From: Pseudomonas sp. KU26590
GTDB taxonomy: Bacteria; Pseudomonadota; Gammaproteobacteria; Pseudomonadales; Pseudomonadaceae
Direction: 5' to 3'
DNA: 64,000 nucleotides
Assembly: GCF_026153515.1 (NCBI RefSeq)
Contig: NZ_CP110644.1
Location: 1,889,501 to 1,953,500, forward strand
Positions 53,943 to 63,751 of the stretch are shown piece after piece (the stretch's first letter is position 1; each line of letters begins with the position of its first letter). Both the position numbers and the translations under genes were made by a program. A model generated the notes under the pieces. It did not search any database and was not told where the DNA came from. It saw nothing but the letters and a program-made list of their open reading frames with translations.

Positions 53943-55916
53943 TCAGCTCGGCGTGAGTAATTGCTGAGTCAGCAGCTTGAGATGTTTCATAGCGAAAGGT
54001 TTGAGCAGCAATTCAGTCTGGCCGCTTTTCAAGGCGATCGCAGGGATGCTGTTTTCGGCGAAACCGGAGATGAACAAGACCTTGAGCGTGGGTCGCGCAT
54101 CCAGCGCGGCTACGGCTAATTCATCGCCACTCATGCCGCCCGCCAGACCGATATCGGTGATGAGCAAACTGACATCAGGCAGTCGCTCTAGCTGCTGTAG
54201 CGCCTGCGCAGCGGTGGCAGCCTTGGCGACCTGGTAGCCCATGTCCAACAATGTTTCGCTGATCAGATCGCGGATGGCGTCCTCATCGTCGACCACCAAT
54301 ATGGACCCGCTCAGCGTGTGAGCCTTGTCCTCCGCCGCCGCTGGCGAGACGACGCCGGGTGCCGGTGCCTGGCCTTGATGCAAGGGCAGAAACAGGTTCA
54401 CCGTAGTGCCTTTACCGACCTGCGATTCAATCTGGACGTCCCCGGACGATTGTCGGGCAAAGCCGTGGACCATCGAAAGCCCCAGGCCAGTGCCTGAACC
54501 CAGTGGCTTGGTCGTGAAGAACGGATCGAATGCACGTTCGAGCACGCTGCGCGGCATACCTGTGCCGGAATCCCTGACACTGAAGCGTGCATATCCACCT
54601 GCGCTGAGTGTCCCGGTTGCTTGCGCCGGCTCGATGCGCACAGCGGTGACCTCAATCTGTAGCCGGCCACCTTGGGGCATGGCGTCGCGCGCATTGATGC
54701 ACAGGTTCAATAGCGCGTTTTCCAACTGATGCGCGTCGCACAAGCACAGCACCGCGTCCTTGCCCGCCAGTACCTCCAGCTCTATACGAGGGGTCAGCGT
54801 CCTGCTGATCAGGTCCTCCATTTCCTGAACCAGCAAGGCCGGATCGATTACCGTACTTGCCAGCGTCTGGCGCCTTGCATAGGCCAACAGACGATGGGTG
54901 AGGGAGGCGGCGCGATCGGATGCAGTGCGGGCCAGTCCAACGTACCGTGGAAGTTCACCGTGCTTACCTTGAGCAAGTCGTTGTTCGAGCATGTCCAGGC
55001 TACTGGTGATCACCGTCAGCAGGTTATTGAAGTCGTGCGCCAAACCGCCGGTCAACTGACCGACCGCCTCCATTTTTTGACTTTGCTGTAATTGCGACCT
55101 GACCTCTTCGAACGCTTCCTCGCGTTCTTTTTGAAGAGAGATGTCACGGGCTACCGCGAAGTAATGCCCCTCGCGACGCGCAATTCGCCAGTTCAGGTGC
55201 AATAGCGTTCCATTGCTGCGGGGACCCTGGCTATCGAGCTCAGCTACCGGCACCTCGCTGAGTCTGCGCAAGGCATCGGACAGCTGCGAAGGCGAGATAA
55301 AGCTGAAAAATGCCCCGTCTTTGAGTGCATGTTCAGCGTGTCCCGTCTCGATTTGCCAGGAGGGATTCATCGCAACGACTTCGCCGTGTTCGGACAGCAT
55401 GCAGATCAGGTCGGGGGAGACATTCCAGATGCCATCCCGCTCCAGGGTGCGTCGCTCAACTTCAAACTCCAGATGATCATTGAGATCGGAAAGCGCGTTC
55501 AAGCTCTTCTGGAACAATGCGCAGATGACTGACATGCCGAAGGTCACCAATGCGAAGCTCGCGCTGCTGGCCCAGGTCGAAAACCCATCGCTGAAACCGA
55601 TCTCGCCGATGAAAAAATATTGCGCAGCGAGAACCGCCAGCACGCACCCAAAAGCGGATGGTCCGACCCCGAAGCAGAACCCGACGAACATCAGTCCGGG
55701 AATGAAAAACAGGTAGGGCAGGGCGGTGAAGGGAAGCAGCGAGCGAAGCGCGCAACACAGCGTAACGATCAAGAGTGCGCCCGCATAACGAGCCGGTTTG
55801 CTCCGCCGAGCGCGGGCAAAGCGTCGAACTGACTCAAGGCGCGATGACAAAATACTGATCAAGTGGGCTCCATGGGTCAGCTCCGGACGCTCGGGTACGC
55901 TAAGGCAGTACAGCAT
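53943..55916 (-). CDS. Hybrid sensor histidine kinase with PAS and C-terminal receiver
   Basis: 657 residues. The N-terminal membrane part (about residues 45-140) has three to four helices, resembling the DUF4118 domain of KdpD. A PAS domain (about 160-270) follows, then HisKA with the His in LTGGLAHDFNNLLTV and HATPase (NLCINARDAM; SGTGMPRSVLERAFDPFFTTKPLGSGTGLG). The C-terminal receiver has Asp in LLITDIGLAGG and Lys in LLLKPFAM. This class often works without a dedicated partner gene. Convergent with ankB. It is the right-hand member of the segment bounded by the 113-bp repeat. Confidence 0.93.
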   Translation of the reverse strand: MLYCLSVPERPELTHGAHLISILSSRLESVRRFARARRSKPARYAGALLIVTLCCALRSLLPFTALPYLFFIPGLMFVGFCFGVGPSAFGCVLAVLAAQYFFIGEIGFSDGFSTWASSASFALVTFGMSVICALFQKSLNALSDLNDHLEFEVERRTLERDGIWNVSPDLICMLSEHGEVVAMNPSWQIETGHAEHALKDGAFFSFISPSQLSDALRRLSEVPVAELDSQGPRSNGTLLHLNWRIARREGHYFAVARDISLQKEREEAFEEVRSQLQQSQKMEAVGQLTGGLAHDFNNLLTVITSSLDMLEQRLAQGKHGELPRYVGLARTASDRAASLTHRLLAYARRQTLASTVIDPALLVQEMEDLISRTLTPRIELEVLAGKDAVLCLCDAHQLENALLNLCINARDAMPQGGRLQIEVTAVRIEPAQATGTLSAGGYARFSVRDSGTGMPRSVLERAFDPFFTTKPLGSGTGLGLSMVHGFARQSSGDVQIESQVGKGTTVNLFLPLHQGQAPAPGVVSPAAAEDKAHTLSGSILVVDDEDAIRDLISETLLDMGYQVAKAATAAQALQQLERLPDVSLLITDIGLAGGMSGDELAVAALDARPTLKVLFISGFAENSIPAIALKSGQTELLLKPFAMKHLKLLTQQLLTPS

Positions 55917-56012
55917 AAAAGGGAGGGACTGCGATGTAAGGCTTATCGGCCAACGCGCGGGCTGCTTGAGTGGCCTATGGCATCCGTCTCTATGAGCAGT
56001 GGGCCACTCGGA

Positions 56013-56125
56013 TTATCACTATGGCGAGCTTAGAAGGCAGGCTGTGGGCGAGCAGCAGTTGTCGCGCAAGATGGCAATGCCCGCGGGCCGACGGACTCAG
56101 CCCTCTTCCAGCCAGAACCGCAGCG
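56013..56125. repeat. 113-bp direct repeat, right copy (acyltransferase remnant plus META-gene 3' end)
   Basis: The partner of 51500-51612. On the plus strand it encodes a degenerate acyltransferase C-terminus (HYGELRRQAVGEQQLSRKMAMPAG) whose stop has changed to CGA at 56089-56091. On the minus strand it is the real end of the META lipoprotein gene. No acyltransferase sequence precedes it. Confidence 0.85.
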
Positions 56126-56501
56126 GTTTGCCCTGGGCAGGCCAGAGCCGCAATTGCTCGATGGGCGACACATCCCACCGCTGCACCTTGCCCATCGCTT
56201 CAAGGAAGCGATGTTCCTGCTCCATCAGCGCCGGCGCGCACAGTTTGCGGGTGCTGCCGACCGGTCCGAAGGTGATGGCATCGCCCTGCAACTGGTACGA
56301 CGCAAACCAGTGGTTGCAGCCGGCATTGCCGTAGGCGCGGCCGTCGTTGCCCAGGGTCATGGTCAGGTGGCTGTTGTCGATCAACGGCCGTTCACCGATC
56401 CATTCCAGCACGTAGCCGTGGTCTTGCTTGAGAGCAGGGGCTTCGGTGGCGCATCCCGCCAGCAGTGTGGCCGCCAGCAGTGTCAGCAAAAGCGGTTTCA
56501 T
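56097..56501 (-). CDS. META/HslJ-domain lipoprotein
   Basis: 134 residues. A lipoprotein signal ends in LLAGCAT (acylated Cys17). The META domain shows TMTLGNDGRAYGNAGCNHWFASY, ITFGPVGSTRKLC and QEHRFLEAM, the HslJ pattern. Such proteins sit in the outer membrane, and roles in heat or antibiotic stress have been proposed. Its start overlaps the stop of the zinc-ribbon gene by 4 bp. Its last nine codons recur as a remnant at 51586-51612. Confidence 0.92.
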   Translation of the reverse strand: MKPLLLTLLAATLLAGCATEAPALKQDHGYVLEWIGERPLIDNSHLTMTLGNDGRAYGNAGCNHWFASYQLQGDAITFGPVGSTRKLCAPALMEQEHRFLEAMGKVQRWDVSPIEQLRLWPAQGKPLRFWLEEG

Positions 56502-56935
56502 GCGGCTTTCTTTGCGCAGGCAGGGCAGAGGTGGTTCTCGCCAACGACCTTCCAGCCCAGCTCCTCGATGCGCGCGGTGGCGGCAGGCTTGAGAGCTTTT
56601 TTGCCGTCCTTGCCATCGACCATGAACTCGATGTCGCGCTCTTTGCCGCAGTCGTTGCAGTTGACTTTCCACTGATGGATCGCCAGCTCGGTGAACGCCG
56701 GGCCGTTGGCAACGGCCACCCACTGACCGGTCGGGTTGATCAGGTGGCGGACTTTTTCCACGTTCAGGCGCATGAACAGCTCTTTGCTGCCTTTGACGGT
56801 GACCAGCAGCACGTCCTCGGGCTTGATCGAGCCGCCGTTGCCGGTCACTTGATAGCGACCGACCGCCAGGCTGCGGCATTCGATCAAGGTGTGTTGCGGG
56901 GTGAGCATGCTGTAACGGAAATCGTGTTCGGCCAT
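56498..56935 (-). CDS. Conserved hypothetical protein with C-terminal zinc ribbon
   Basis: 145 residues from MAEHDFRYSML; the open frame adds eight codons upstream. Two CxxC pairs, CNDC (about residue 92) and CPAC (near the C-terminus), could bind zinc. The N-terminal half is beta-rich (IKPEDVLLVTVKGSKELFMRLNVEKVRHLINPTGQWVAVA). Conserved among pseudomonads beside ldhA as I recall. Function unknown. Coupled to the META gene by a 4-bp overlap. Confidence 0.8.
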   Translation of the reverse strand: MAEHDFRYSMLTPQHTLIECRSLAVGRYQVTGNGGSIKPEDVLLVTVKGSKELFMRLNVEKVRHLINPTGQWVAVANGPAFTELAIHQWKVNCNDCGKERDIEFMVDGKDGKKALKPAATARIEELGWKVVGENHLCPACAKKAA

Positions 56936-57020
56936 GGGGGTCTCCAAATAGGCGCGCATGCTAACACTTTAGAGGATGAATTCTCGCGTCCGACGACCCT
57001 GTAACCGGCAGCACGCGTGC

Positions 57021-58007
57021 TTACTGCACCAGATTCTGCGGGCTGCCCGCTGCCCAATGGATGATGTTATCCAGCGTCGTCTGGGCGATGGCGCCGAGGG
57101 CTTCTTTGGTCAGAAACGCCTGATGGGCGGTGATTATCACATTGGGGAACGTCAGCAGGCGCGCCAGCACATCGTCCTGCAGCGGCAGGTCCGAGCGGTC
57201 CTCGAAAAACAGCTGCGCTTCCTCTTCATAAACGTCCAGCCCGAGGTAGCCCAGTTGGCCGCTCTTGAGTGCGTCGATCAGCGCCGGCGTGTTCACCAGC
57301 GCGCCGCGACCGGTATTGATCAGCATCGCGCCGCGCTGCATGCGCGTCAGCGAGTCCGGGTTGATCAGGTGCCGGGTGTGATCATTGAGCGGGCAATGCA
57401 GGCTGATGATCTGCGCTTCGGCGAGCAGGTCGTCGAGGGGCAGATAGCGGGCGCCCAGTGCTTCAACCAGCGGGTTCGGGTAGGGATCGTAGGCCAGCAG
57501 TCGGCAGCCGAAGCCCGCCATGATCCGCGCGAACGTCGCACCGATCTGCCCGGTGCCGACCACGCCGACGGTCTTGCCCACCAGATCGAAACCGGTCAGG
57601 CCGTGCAGGCTGAAGTCGCCGTCGCGGGTGCGGTTGTAGGCGCGGTGCAGATGGCGGTTGAGCGAGAGGATCAACGCCACCGCGTGTTCGGCGACGGCAT
57701 GGGGCGAGTAGGCCGGCACCCGGACGACGCTGAGGCCCAGCCGCTTGGCGACGGCGAGGTCGACGTGATTGAAACCGGCCGAGCGCAGCGCGATGAGTCG
57801 GGTGCCGCCTGCGGCCAGTTGCTCCAGGACCGGCGCGCTCAGGTCGTCGTTGATGAAGGCACAGACCACCTCGTACTGATCGGCCAGCGCCACGGTGTCC
57901 AGCGTCAACCGCGCGGGCTGGAAATGCAGATCGATGTCCGGCGCGACCTGCGCGCCAAGAAAGCTCTCGCGGTCGTAGGTCTGGCTGCTGAAGATAAGCG
58001 TGCGCAT
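57021..58007 (-). CDS. ldhA: Fermentative D-lactate dehydrogenase LdhA
   Basis: 328 residues, D-2-hydroxyacid dehydrogenase family. The NAD motif GVVGTGQIGATFARI (residues about 155-169) is followed by the catalytic Arg (in MLINTGRGALVNT), Glu and the acid-base His in VIITAHQAFLTKEA. The profile matches NADH-dependent LdhA, which reduces pyruvate to D-lactate. AAAGGAGC lies before the start MRTLIFSSQTYDRE; the frame extends 23 codons upstream. It sits next to gacS, as in P. aeruginosa. Confidence 0.94.
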   Translation of the reverse strand: MRTLIFSSQTYDRESFLGAQVAPDIDLHFQPARLTLDTVALADQYEVVCAFINDDLSAPVLEQLAAGGTRLIALRSAGFNHVDLAVAKRLGLSVVRVPAYSPHAVAEHAVALILSLNRHLHRAYNRTRDGDFSLHGLTGFDLVGKTVGVVGTGQIGATFARIMAGFGCRLLAYDPYPNPLVEALGARYLPLDDLLAEAQIISLHCPLNDHTRHLINPDSLTRMQRGAMLINTGRGALVNTPALIDALKSGQLGYLGLDVYEEEAQLFFEDRSDLPLQDDVLARLLTFPNVIITAHQAFLTKEALGAIAQTTLDNIIHWAAGSPQNLVQ

Positions 58008-58077
58008 GGGTGCTCCTTTATAGATGGGCCTGGAGTGTCGCATCGAACGTGGGTGTTGGGCCTGACGCCAATCCACC

Positions 58078-58165
58078 GTAGGAGCCGGCTTGCTGGCGAA
58101 CGGGATCGGTCAGCGCCATCAATTTAGCCTGACCCACCGCGTTCGCCAGCAAGCCGGCGTCTACA
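58078..58165. repeat. REP palindrome pair (GCCGGCTTGCTGGC family)
   Basis: CGTAGGAGCCGGCTTGCTGG at 58078 and GTTCGCCAGCAAGCCGGCGT ending near 58162. It lies between gacS and ldhA, which are both on the minus strand. Confidence 0.88.
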
Positions 58166-58218
58166 GGTCATGCGGCACTGCAGCTTATCCACCACAGAAC
58201 AAAGGCCTTAGACCCAGA

Positions 58219-60972
58219 TCAAGCCGTCACACGCGCCTCGGTTTCCAGTCGGCTGATGGCCTTCTCCAATTCATCCAGTGCCTTGTCGCTGTCCGCCGAT
58301 TCTTGCTTGAGCAGGGTTTCACTGCGCTGACACGCCGCGCGCAATTGCGGGACGCCGCAGTAACGGGTGGCGCCGTGGAGGCGGTGGACGCGTTCGATCA
58401 GCGCGACGTTATCCTTGGCCTCGCGGGCAGTGAGGATGGCTTCGCGGTCGGTGGCGAGGGAAGCCAGCAGCATCGCCAGCATGTCCGCGGCCAGGTCGGC
58501 TTTGCCCGCCGCCAGCCGCAGCCCTTCTTCGTGATCGAGCACCTGCAGATTGATGCCGCCCTGGGCGATTTCGACGTGCCGTTCCGGCGCCTGATTGCGC
58601 AGCGCCAGCCCGGTCCACTTCAGCACCACCTGCGCCAGTTGACGCTCGCTGATCGGCTTGGTCAGGTAATCGTCCATGCCGCTCTGCAACAGCGCGCGCT
58701 TCTCGTTGGCCATAGCGTGGGCGGTGAGGGCGACGATGGGCAGCGACGTGGCCTGACGCTCGCTCTCCCAGCTGCGAATTTCTTCGGTGGCCTGACGCCC
58801 GTCCATGCCCGGCATCTGCACGTCCATCAGCACCAGATCGAAGGGTTCATCCTGCACCGCTTGCACCGCGGCATAACCACTGTCGACGGCCTTGACCCTG
58901 GCACCCATGTCTTCGAGCAAGGTCTGCACCAGCAAAAGATTGGCCGGGTTGTCGTCCACGCAGAGAATGCGCGGCGGCCGGCTCGACAGCGGCTCCTGCA
59001 CCTCGTTGCGCAGTTGCTTGGGCTGGATCAGCTCCGACAGCGCGCGGCGCAATTTGCGCGTACACGCCGGCTTGGCCTGCAACTGGTTATAGGCGTCGGG
59101 CACGGAAAGTTGATACAGCGCCTGCTCGGTGGTCGGGCACAGCACCAGCACTTTGCAGTTGAGGTTTTCCAGGTCCCAGATCTGCTGGCGCAGGCGCTCG
59201 GGCGGCAGCTCGTGGGCGGTCACGCCGAGCACGGCCATGTCGATGGCGTGGGGCGTCTGATGCACCACCGTCACGCCATTGATGAGGTTTTCCAGGTTGT
59301 TGAAGACCATCGGCTGCAGGCCGCAGTCTTCCAGTTGATGTTCCAGCGCCTGGCGCGACAGATCGTGATGCTCCAGCACCGCCACGCGACGGCCCAGCAG
59401 CGGCGGGGCGGGCAGGTCTTCGAGGTCGTCGCGGGTTTTCGGCAGCGTCAGGCTGATCCAGAACTCCGAGCCTTCACCCGGCGTGCTCTGGACGCCGATC
59501 TCGCCGCCCATCTGCTCGACCAGCCGCTTGGAAATCACCAGCCCCAGCCCGGTGCCGCCCGAGTGCCGCGACAGGGAATTGTCTGCCTGGCTGAACGCCT
59601 GAAACAGCGCGCGCACGTCCTGGCTGGACAGGCCGATGCCGGTGTCCTGCACGCTGATGCGCAGTTGCACGGTGGTGTCGTGTTCCTCCTCCAGCATCGC
59701 CCGCGCCACGATGGTGCCCTCGCGGGTGAACTTGATGGCGTTGCTGACGAGGTTGGTCAGGATCTGCCGCAGCCGCAACGGATCGCCCACCAGCGACAGC
59801 GGCGTGTCGCGATAGACCAGACTTACCAGTTCCAGCTGTTTGGCGTGGGCGGCGGGGGCGAGGATGGTCAGGGTGTCCTGCAACAAGTCGCGCAGGTTGA
59901 ACGGAATCGCGTCGAGGACCAGCTTGCCGGCCTCGATCTTCGAGAAATCCAGAATCTCATTGATGATGCTCAACAGGTTGTCGGCGGATTTTTCGATGGT
60001 GCCCAGGTAATCGTACTGACGCGGCGTCAGCTCGCTTTTCTGCAACAGGTGGGTGAACCCGAGGATGCCGTTGAGCGGCGTCCGGATCTCATGGCTCATG
60101 TTCGCCAGAAACTCGGACTTGATCCGGCTGGCCTCCAGGGCTTCTTTGCGCGCCAGGTCCAGCTCGATGTTCTGAATCTCGATGGTTTCCAGGTTCTGGC
60201 GCACGTCTTCGGTGGCCTGCTCGATGCTGTGCTGTAATTCTTCCTGGGCGTTCTGCAACGTCGCCGCCATGCGGTTGATGCCCGAACCCAGCTCATCCAG
60301 CTCGTAACTGCCCATGGGCGGCAGTCGCGCTTCCAGATTGCCGTCCTTGAGTTGCGCGACGACGTGTTTGATCTGGGTGATCGGGCCGTTGATGGTGCGG
60401 CTCATGCGCAGCGACAGCATGGCGGTCAGACCGAGGCCAAGGACAATCAGTATGAGGCTGGCGAACAGGCTGCGATAACCGCGCAACAGCGTGCCGTTGT
60501 GCGACAGCTCCAGCTCGACCCAACCGAGCAGGCGATCGGCTTCGGCGGGAACCACATCGCCGGTCAGATGACGGCTGCGCCCGAACACCGGCATCAGATA
60601 GCGCGTGGCGTCGTTTTCCGAGCGCTGCAGCATGTGCGTGCTGTTGCCGACGGGGGCCTGGTTGATCATGCTCGGCCCGGCGTGGGCCAACATCGCGCGG
60701 CCGGCATCAAGGAACGACACCGCGCGCACGTCGGCCTGTTCCAGCACTTGGCCGGCGATGCGTTCTAGCATCGGCTGGTCGCCACTGGCCAGCGCGCCGG
60801 CGGACAGCGGCGCCAGCTCGTTGGCAATCATCTCGCCACGCTTTAGCAGCTGAGTCTGCAACTCGGTCAGCTGCATCCAGGTGAAATACCCGCCCAGCAG
60901 CGCCGCCATCAGGCAGGCCGGCAGCAGGGTCAGCAGCATGACGCGGCCTTTGATGCCCACTTTTTTCAGCAC
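58219..60972 (-). CDS. gacS: Hybrid sensor kinase GacS
   Basis: 917 residues from the GTG at 60972 (GGAGAAGAAGT upstream), the exact length known for fluorescens-group GacS. An N-terminal helix (residues 10-32), periplasmic sensor, second helix (about 168-190) and HAMP are followed by HisKA with His294 ([10 protein letters not shown]), HATPase, a receiver with Asp in [13 protein letters not shown] and an Hpt with His in [10 protein letters not shown]. It phosphorylates GacA, switching on Rsm sRNAs and secondary metabolism. The reading frame is intact, worth noting because gac mutants arise often. An inactive IS lies about 90 bp upstream of a region that should hold its promoter. Confidence 0.97.
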   Translation of the reverse strand: MLKKVGIKGRVMLLTLLPACLMAALLGGYFTWMQLTELQTQLLKRGEMIANELAPLSAGALASGDQPMLERIAGQVLEQADVRAVSFLDAGRAMLAHAGPSMINQAPVGNSTHMLQRSENDATRYLMPVFGRSRHLTGDVVPAEADRLLGWVELELSHNGTLLRGYRSLFASLILIVLGLGLTAMLSLRMSRTINGPITQIKHVVAQLKDGNLEARLPPMGSYELDELGSGINRMAATLQNAQEELQHSIEQATEDVRQNLETIEIQNIELDLARKEALEASRIKSEFLANMSHEIRTPLNGILGFTHLLQKSELTPRQYDYLGTIEKSADNLLSIINEILDFSKIEAGKLVLDAIPFNLRDLLQDTLTILAPAAHAKQLELVSLVYRDTPLSLVGDPLRLRQILTNLVSNAIKFTREGTIVARAMLEEEHDTTVQLRISVQDTGIGLSSQDVRALFQAFSQADNSLSRHSGGTGLGLVISKRLVEQMGGEIGVQSTPGEGSEFWISLTLPKTRDDLEDLPAPPLLGRRVAVLEHHDLSRQALEHQLEDCGLQPMVFNNLENLINGVTVVHQTPHAIDMAVLGVTAHELPPERLRQQIWDLENLNCKVLVLCPTTEQALYQLSVPDAYNQLQAKPACTRKLRRALSELIQPKQLRNEVQEPLSSRPPRILCVDDNPANLLLVQTLLEDMGARVKAVDSGYAAVQAVQDEPFDLVLMDVQMPGMDGRQATEEIRSWESERQATSLPIVALTAHAMANEKRALLQSGMDDYLTKPISERQLAQVVLKWTGLALRNQAPERHVEIAQGGINLQVLDHEEGLRLAAGKADLAADMLAMLLASLATDREAILTAREAKDNVALIERVHRLHGATRYCGVPQLRAACQRSETLLKQESADSDKALDELEKAISRLETEARVTA

Positions 60973-61259
60973 ACTTCTTCTCCACCAACCCGGCACGAAT
61001 TCAGGCAATTGCTGCGCCAACGCAGCGTGTGACGCGCAATCACTGCGCAGTGTAGTCATTTGCGCTTCGATCGGGTGGGCCGGATGCCTGTGCATGGGTG
61101 TCCGATGGCTGCGCACTGCTGTCGGATGGCTGCTGATCCGTCGTCGAATCTGGATGCCACGGCTGTCGTGGAACGCGTAATTGGATGGACTCGCCCAGGC
61201 CGAGGCGTCAATGCGCCACGGTGGCAGTCTAAACAGCCAACGACAGCGAGGGCGAGTCC

Positions 61260-62362
61260 ATGAAAAAGCATACGACGGTTAATCAGTCTCTGTCTTCATC
61301 CGATCTCCCGGCATGCACCACCGTGGCGATTGATCTTGCCAAGCGGGTCTTTCAGATCGCTGGTGAAGATGCCTTGGGCCAGGTGCTCTATGAGGAGCGG
61401 ATCAAGTCACGAGAAGCCTTCTACGCATTTTTGTGCAAGCTCGAACCGCACGTTATCGTTCTCATGGAAACCGGTCCGGGCGCTCAAGCCTGGGCGCGGC
61501 AGCTGCAAGATCAGGGCAATCTGGCACGCATACTTCCAGCCGGGCGCGTCGCTGATCATCGCAGCGGCGCCAAGAATGATCGCAACATGCGCTCGCAATA
61601 TTGCGCGCGGGCCGCGACAGCAGAATTTCGGCAGTGCCCATCAAAAGTGCCGCGGAGTTGGCCATGCAGGCATTGCACCGTATTCGCCAAGGTTACGTGC
61701 GTCGGCGCACAGCAGTGGGTAACCAGATGCGCGGTTTGCTGCTCGAGCACGGCGTCGCCATGGCGCAAGGCGAGGTGGCGATCAGCCAGAAAGTACCTCG
61801 GGTACTGGAAGACGCTACCCAGCCGTTGCCGGAGATGTTGCGCGAACTGATCGACGAGTTGCTGGGCGAATGGCGCCATTTGGGCGAGCGAGTCAGTGTA
61901 TTGACCGGGCGTCTGGAGGTTGCTGCGAAACGGGACAAGACCGCCGTGCGGCTGATGACCATACGCGGTGTCGGGCCGATCATTGCCACCGCGATAGTAG
62001 CCAAGCAAACCCGGCCTGAGCGATTCGCTGACGCGCGCATGTTTGCGGCCTACTTCGGCCTGGTGCCCGATCAAAACAGCTCAGGAGAGCGGGTTCGCCT
62101 GGGTCGAATGACCAAGCGTGGTGATGGGTACATCCGCAGCCTGGCGATACAGGGTGCTCATGCAGTGTTGAGGCAGCTGCGGCACGACTCCGAGCAGCCG
62201 GATGACCGTCGGCTGTTGCAGTGGCTGAGCCGTCTGGGAAGCAAAAAAGCCGCCGTACGGCTGGCGAACCGCAACCTGCGCATCATCTGGTCGCTTTTAC
62301 AGAATGATCAGACTTATCGTCGTGAGCCGTCCAATAGGCAGGCGGCGGCGATGAGTCACTGA
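61260..62362 (+). pseudogene. IS110/IS1111-type transposase disrupted by a one-base deletion
   Basis: Frame 1 (from 61260) gives the N-terminal RuvC-like part: AIDLAKRVFQ (first Asp), LMETGPGAQ (Glu) and GAKNDRN. The frame then breaks. The second frame (from about 61587) continues ALAILRAGRDSRISAVPIK and includes the transposase_20 segment TIRGVGPIIATAIVAK and FAAYFGLVPDQNSSGE. Relatives read NDRNDA here. CGCAACATGCG in place of CGCAACGATGCG shows loss of one G near 61586, inside the catalytic NDxxD motif. The product should be inactive. Confidence 0.85.
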
Positions 62363-62600
62363 TCCAAAGCGTTCTGCCACCGGGGCGCAAAAGCGCTCCT
62401 GCCCCTGCTAGAAAACATTGACCCCAGGTAAGACCGTCGCGGATAGATGCCTTGGCTCCTACTGGCCCTTGAGGCCTGACTGTAATAGGCATACCGCGAG
62501 CTCAACCAATGTTGGCCAGAAGCCCAGAGCGGCTTCCTCGAACAGGCCTTATACATAGATGCAACCGGGTGGCGGTGTTGAAAAGCGGGTAGACAGTGGA
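62363..62600 (+). ncRNA. Possible guide (bridge/seek) RNA region of the IS1111-type element
   Basis: 238 bp of non-coding DNA between the transposase stop and the right inverted repeat. IS1111-group elements encode their target-choosing RNA in this position. I cannot fold it reliably by eye, so the RNA is inferred from location only. Confidence 0.35.
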
Positions 62601-62612
62601 GGCGAGTCCATA

Positions 62613-62715
62613 CATAGGAGCCGGCTTGCTGGCGAACCCACTGGGTCAGTCGACATCTTCTTTTCAGATCCACCGCGTTCGTCCGATCGCGGCCCGCAGC
62701 AAGCCGGCTCCTACG
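62613..62715. repeat. REP pair at the right edge of the IS
   Basis: TAGGAGCCGGCTTGCTGGCG at 62615 and an inverted arm CAGCAAGCCGGCTCCTACGG ending at 62716. The right arm carries an insertion (TCCGATCGCGGCCCG). Confidence 0.8.
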
Positions 62716-62720
62716 GATTT

Positions 62721-62801
62721 TGTGTACGCCGTAAATTGCCTGCGTTGCCGAGATCCAGCGGATTGTGTACGCCGAAGATTGCCTGCGTTGCCGAGATCCA
62801 A
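62721..62801. repeat. Tandem 43-bp direct repeat (two copies)
   Basis: TGTGTACGCCGTAAATTGCC... at 62721 and TGTGTACGCCGAAGATTGCC... at 62764, both ending TTGCCGAGATCCA. They differ at two or three positions and sit between two REP pairs. Confidence 0.85.
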
Positions 62802-62892
62802 TGTAGGAGCGCGCTTGCCCGCGAAGGCATTCTGCCTGTGACGAATCGATTGCCTGACCCACCGCCTTCGCGGGCAAGCGCGCTCCTACAGT
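62802..62892. repeat. REP pair (GCGCGCTTGCCCGCG family)
   Basis: TGTAGGAGCGCGCTTGCCCG at 62803 and CGGGCAAGCGCGCTCCTACA ending at 62891. It lies 105 bp upstream of pirR. Confidence 0.88.
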
Positions 62893-62996
62893 TCATTCTG
62901 GTATACGCAATATGCCCATCGCTCCGCCAGGCCAGCATTGCTCCGCCGCGCGCAATCTTGAATAATCCGCGTCTTGAGAATCAGTCGCAGACGCCA

Positions 62997-63743
62997 ATGA
63001 ATCCCGCCAGCATCCACCGCCCTCACATACTTGCCATCGAGGACGATGTCGTGCTCGGCGCTTTTGTCCACGATCAGCTCGATCGCTGCGGGTTTCAGGT
63101 GACCTGGTGCCAGAACGGCGCCGAAGGGCTGGCCTGCGCGCAACGCGAGCCGTTCGATGTCGTGCTCATGGACATCCTCTTGCCGGGGATGAACGGCCTC
63201 GACATCCTCACCCATCTGCGCCGTCGTCACACCGTGCCGATCATCCTCATGTCCGCCCTGGGCGCCGAGGCCGACCGCATCACCGGCTTCCAGAACGGCG
63301 CCGACGATTACCTGCCCAAACCCTTCAGCGTCGATGAACTGCGCGTGCGCATCGAGGCGATCCTGCGCAGGGTGGATTTGGAAAGACGCTTCCACGCCCT
63401 CACGGCGAGCGAGCCCGAGGCCAGCACCGAGAAACCCGAAGAAGACGGTCTGACCTTCGATGAGGGCCGCTGCGACGTTTCCTTCGCGGGCACCCCGGCG
63501 CAATTGACCGGCAGCGAATACCGCCTGCTGGAAACCCTGTGGCGCAACCCCGAAGACGTCCTCAGCAAGGCCTTCCTTTATCAGCACGTTTTGCAGCGCG
63601 GCTATTCCCAGCACGACCGCAGCCTGGACATGCACATCAGCCAGATTCGCCGCAAGCTCAAGGCCGTCGGCTATCAGGCGCGGCAGCTGCGCACGGTCTG
63701 GGGCAAGGGCTACGTGCTGACAGCGGCGGTGCTGGATGGCTGA
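62997..63743 (+). CDS. pirR: OmpR-family response regulator (PirR-like)
   Basis: 248 residues from the ATG at 62997 (MNPASIHRPHIL). The receiver has DD in AIEDDVV, Asp in VVLMDILLPGMNG (about residue 60) and Lys in DYLPKPFSV. The winged helix ends SQIRRKLKAVG...TVWGKGYVL. A Glu/Pro linker (ASEPEASTEKPEED) joins them. It follows gacS divergently and precedes a sensor kinase, the position of pirR (ferric-enterobactin/iron response) in P. aeruginosa. The name rests on that order, and homology to other OmpR regulators is also high. Confidence 0.72.
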   Translation: MNPASIHRPHILAIEDDVVLGAFVHDQLDRCGFQVTWCQNGAEGLACAQREPFDVVLMDILLPGMNGLDILTHLRRRHTVPIILMSALGAEADRITGFQNGADDYLPKPFSVDELRVRIEAILRRVDLERRFHALTASEPEASTEKPEEDGLTFDEGRCDVSFAGTPAQLTGSEYRLLETLWRNPEDVLSKAFLYQHVLQRGYSQHDRSLDMHISQIRRKLKAVGYQARQLRTVWGKGYVLTAAVLDG

Positions 63744-63751
63744 GGTGTTGA

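Larger units (their letters stand above)
61184..62611 (+). mobile_element. IS110/IS1111-type insertion sequence, inactivated
   Basis: About 1.43 kb. ATGGACTCGCC at 61184-61194 is repeated in inverted form as GGCGAGTCCAT at 61251-61261 (overlapping the transposase start) and at 62601-62611. The interior holds an IS110-type transposase with a one-base deletion. A 240-bp non-coding 3' part follows. A REP element begins 3 bp beyond the right end (TAGGAGCCGGC), and REPs are known targets of this group. The limits are estimated from the repeats. Confidence 0.8.

Noticed and set aside
58090..60237. A 715-codon plus-strand open frame opposite gacS
   Set aside because: It is the complement of GacS, whose kinase, receiver and Hpt motifs are all in place. 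It begins in a REP and shows no domain.
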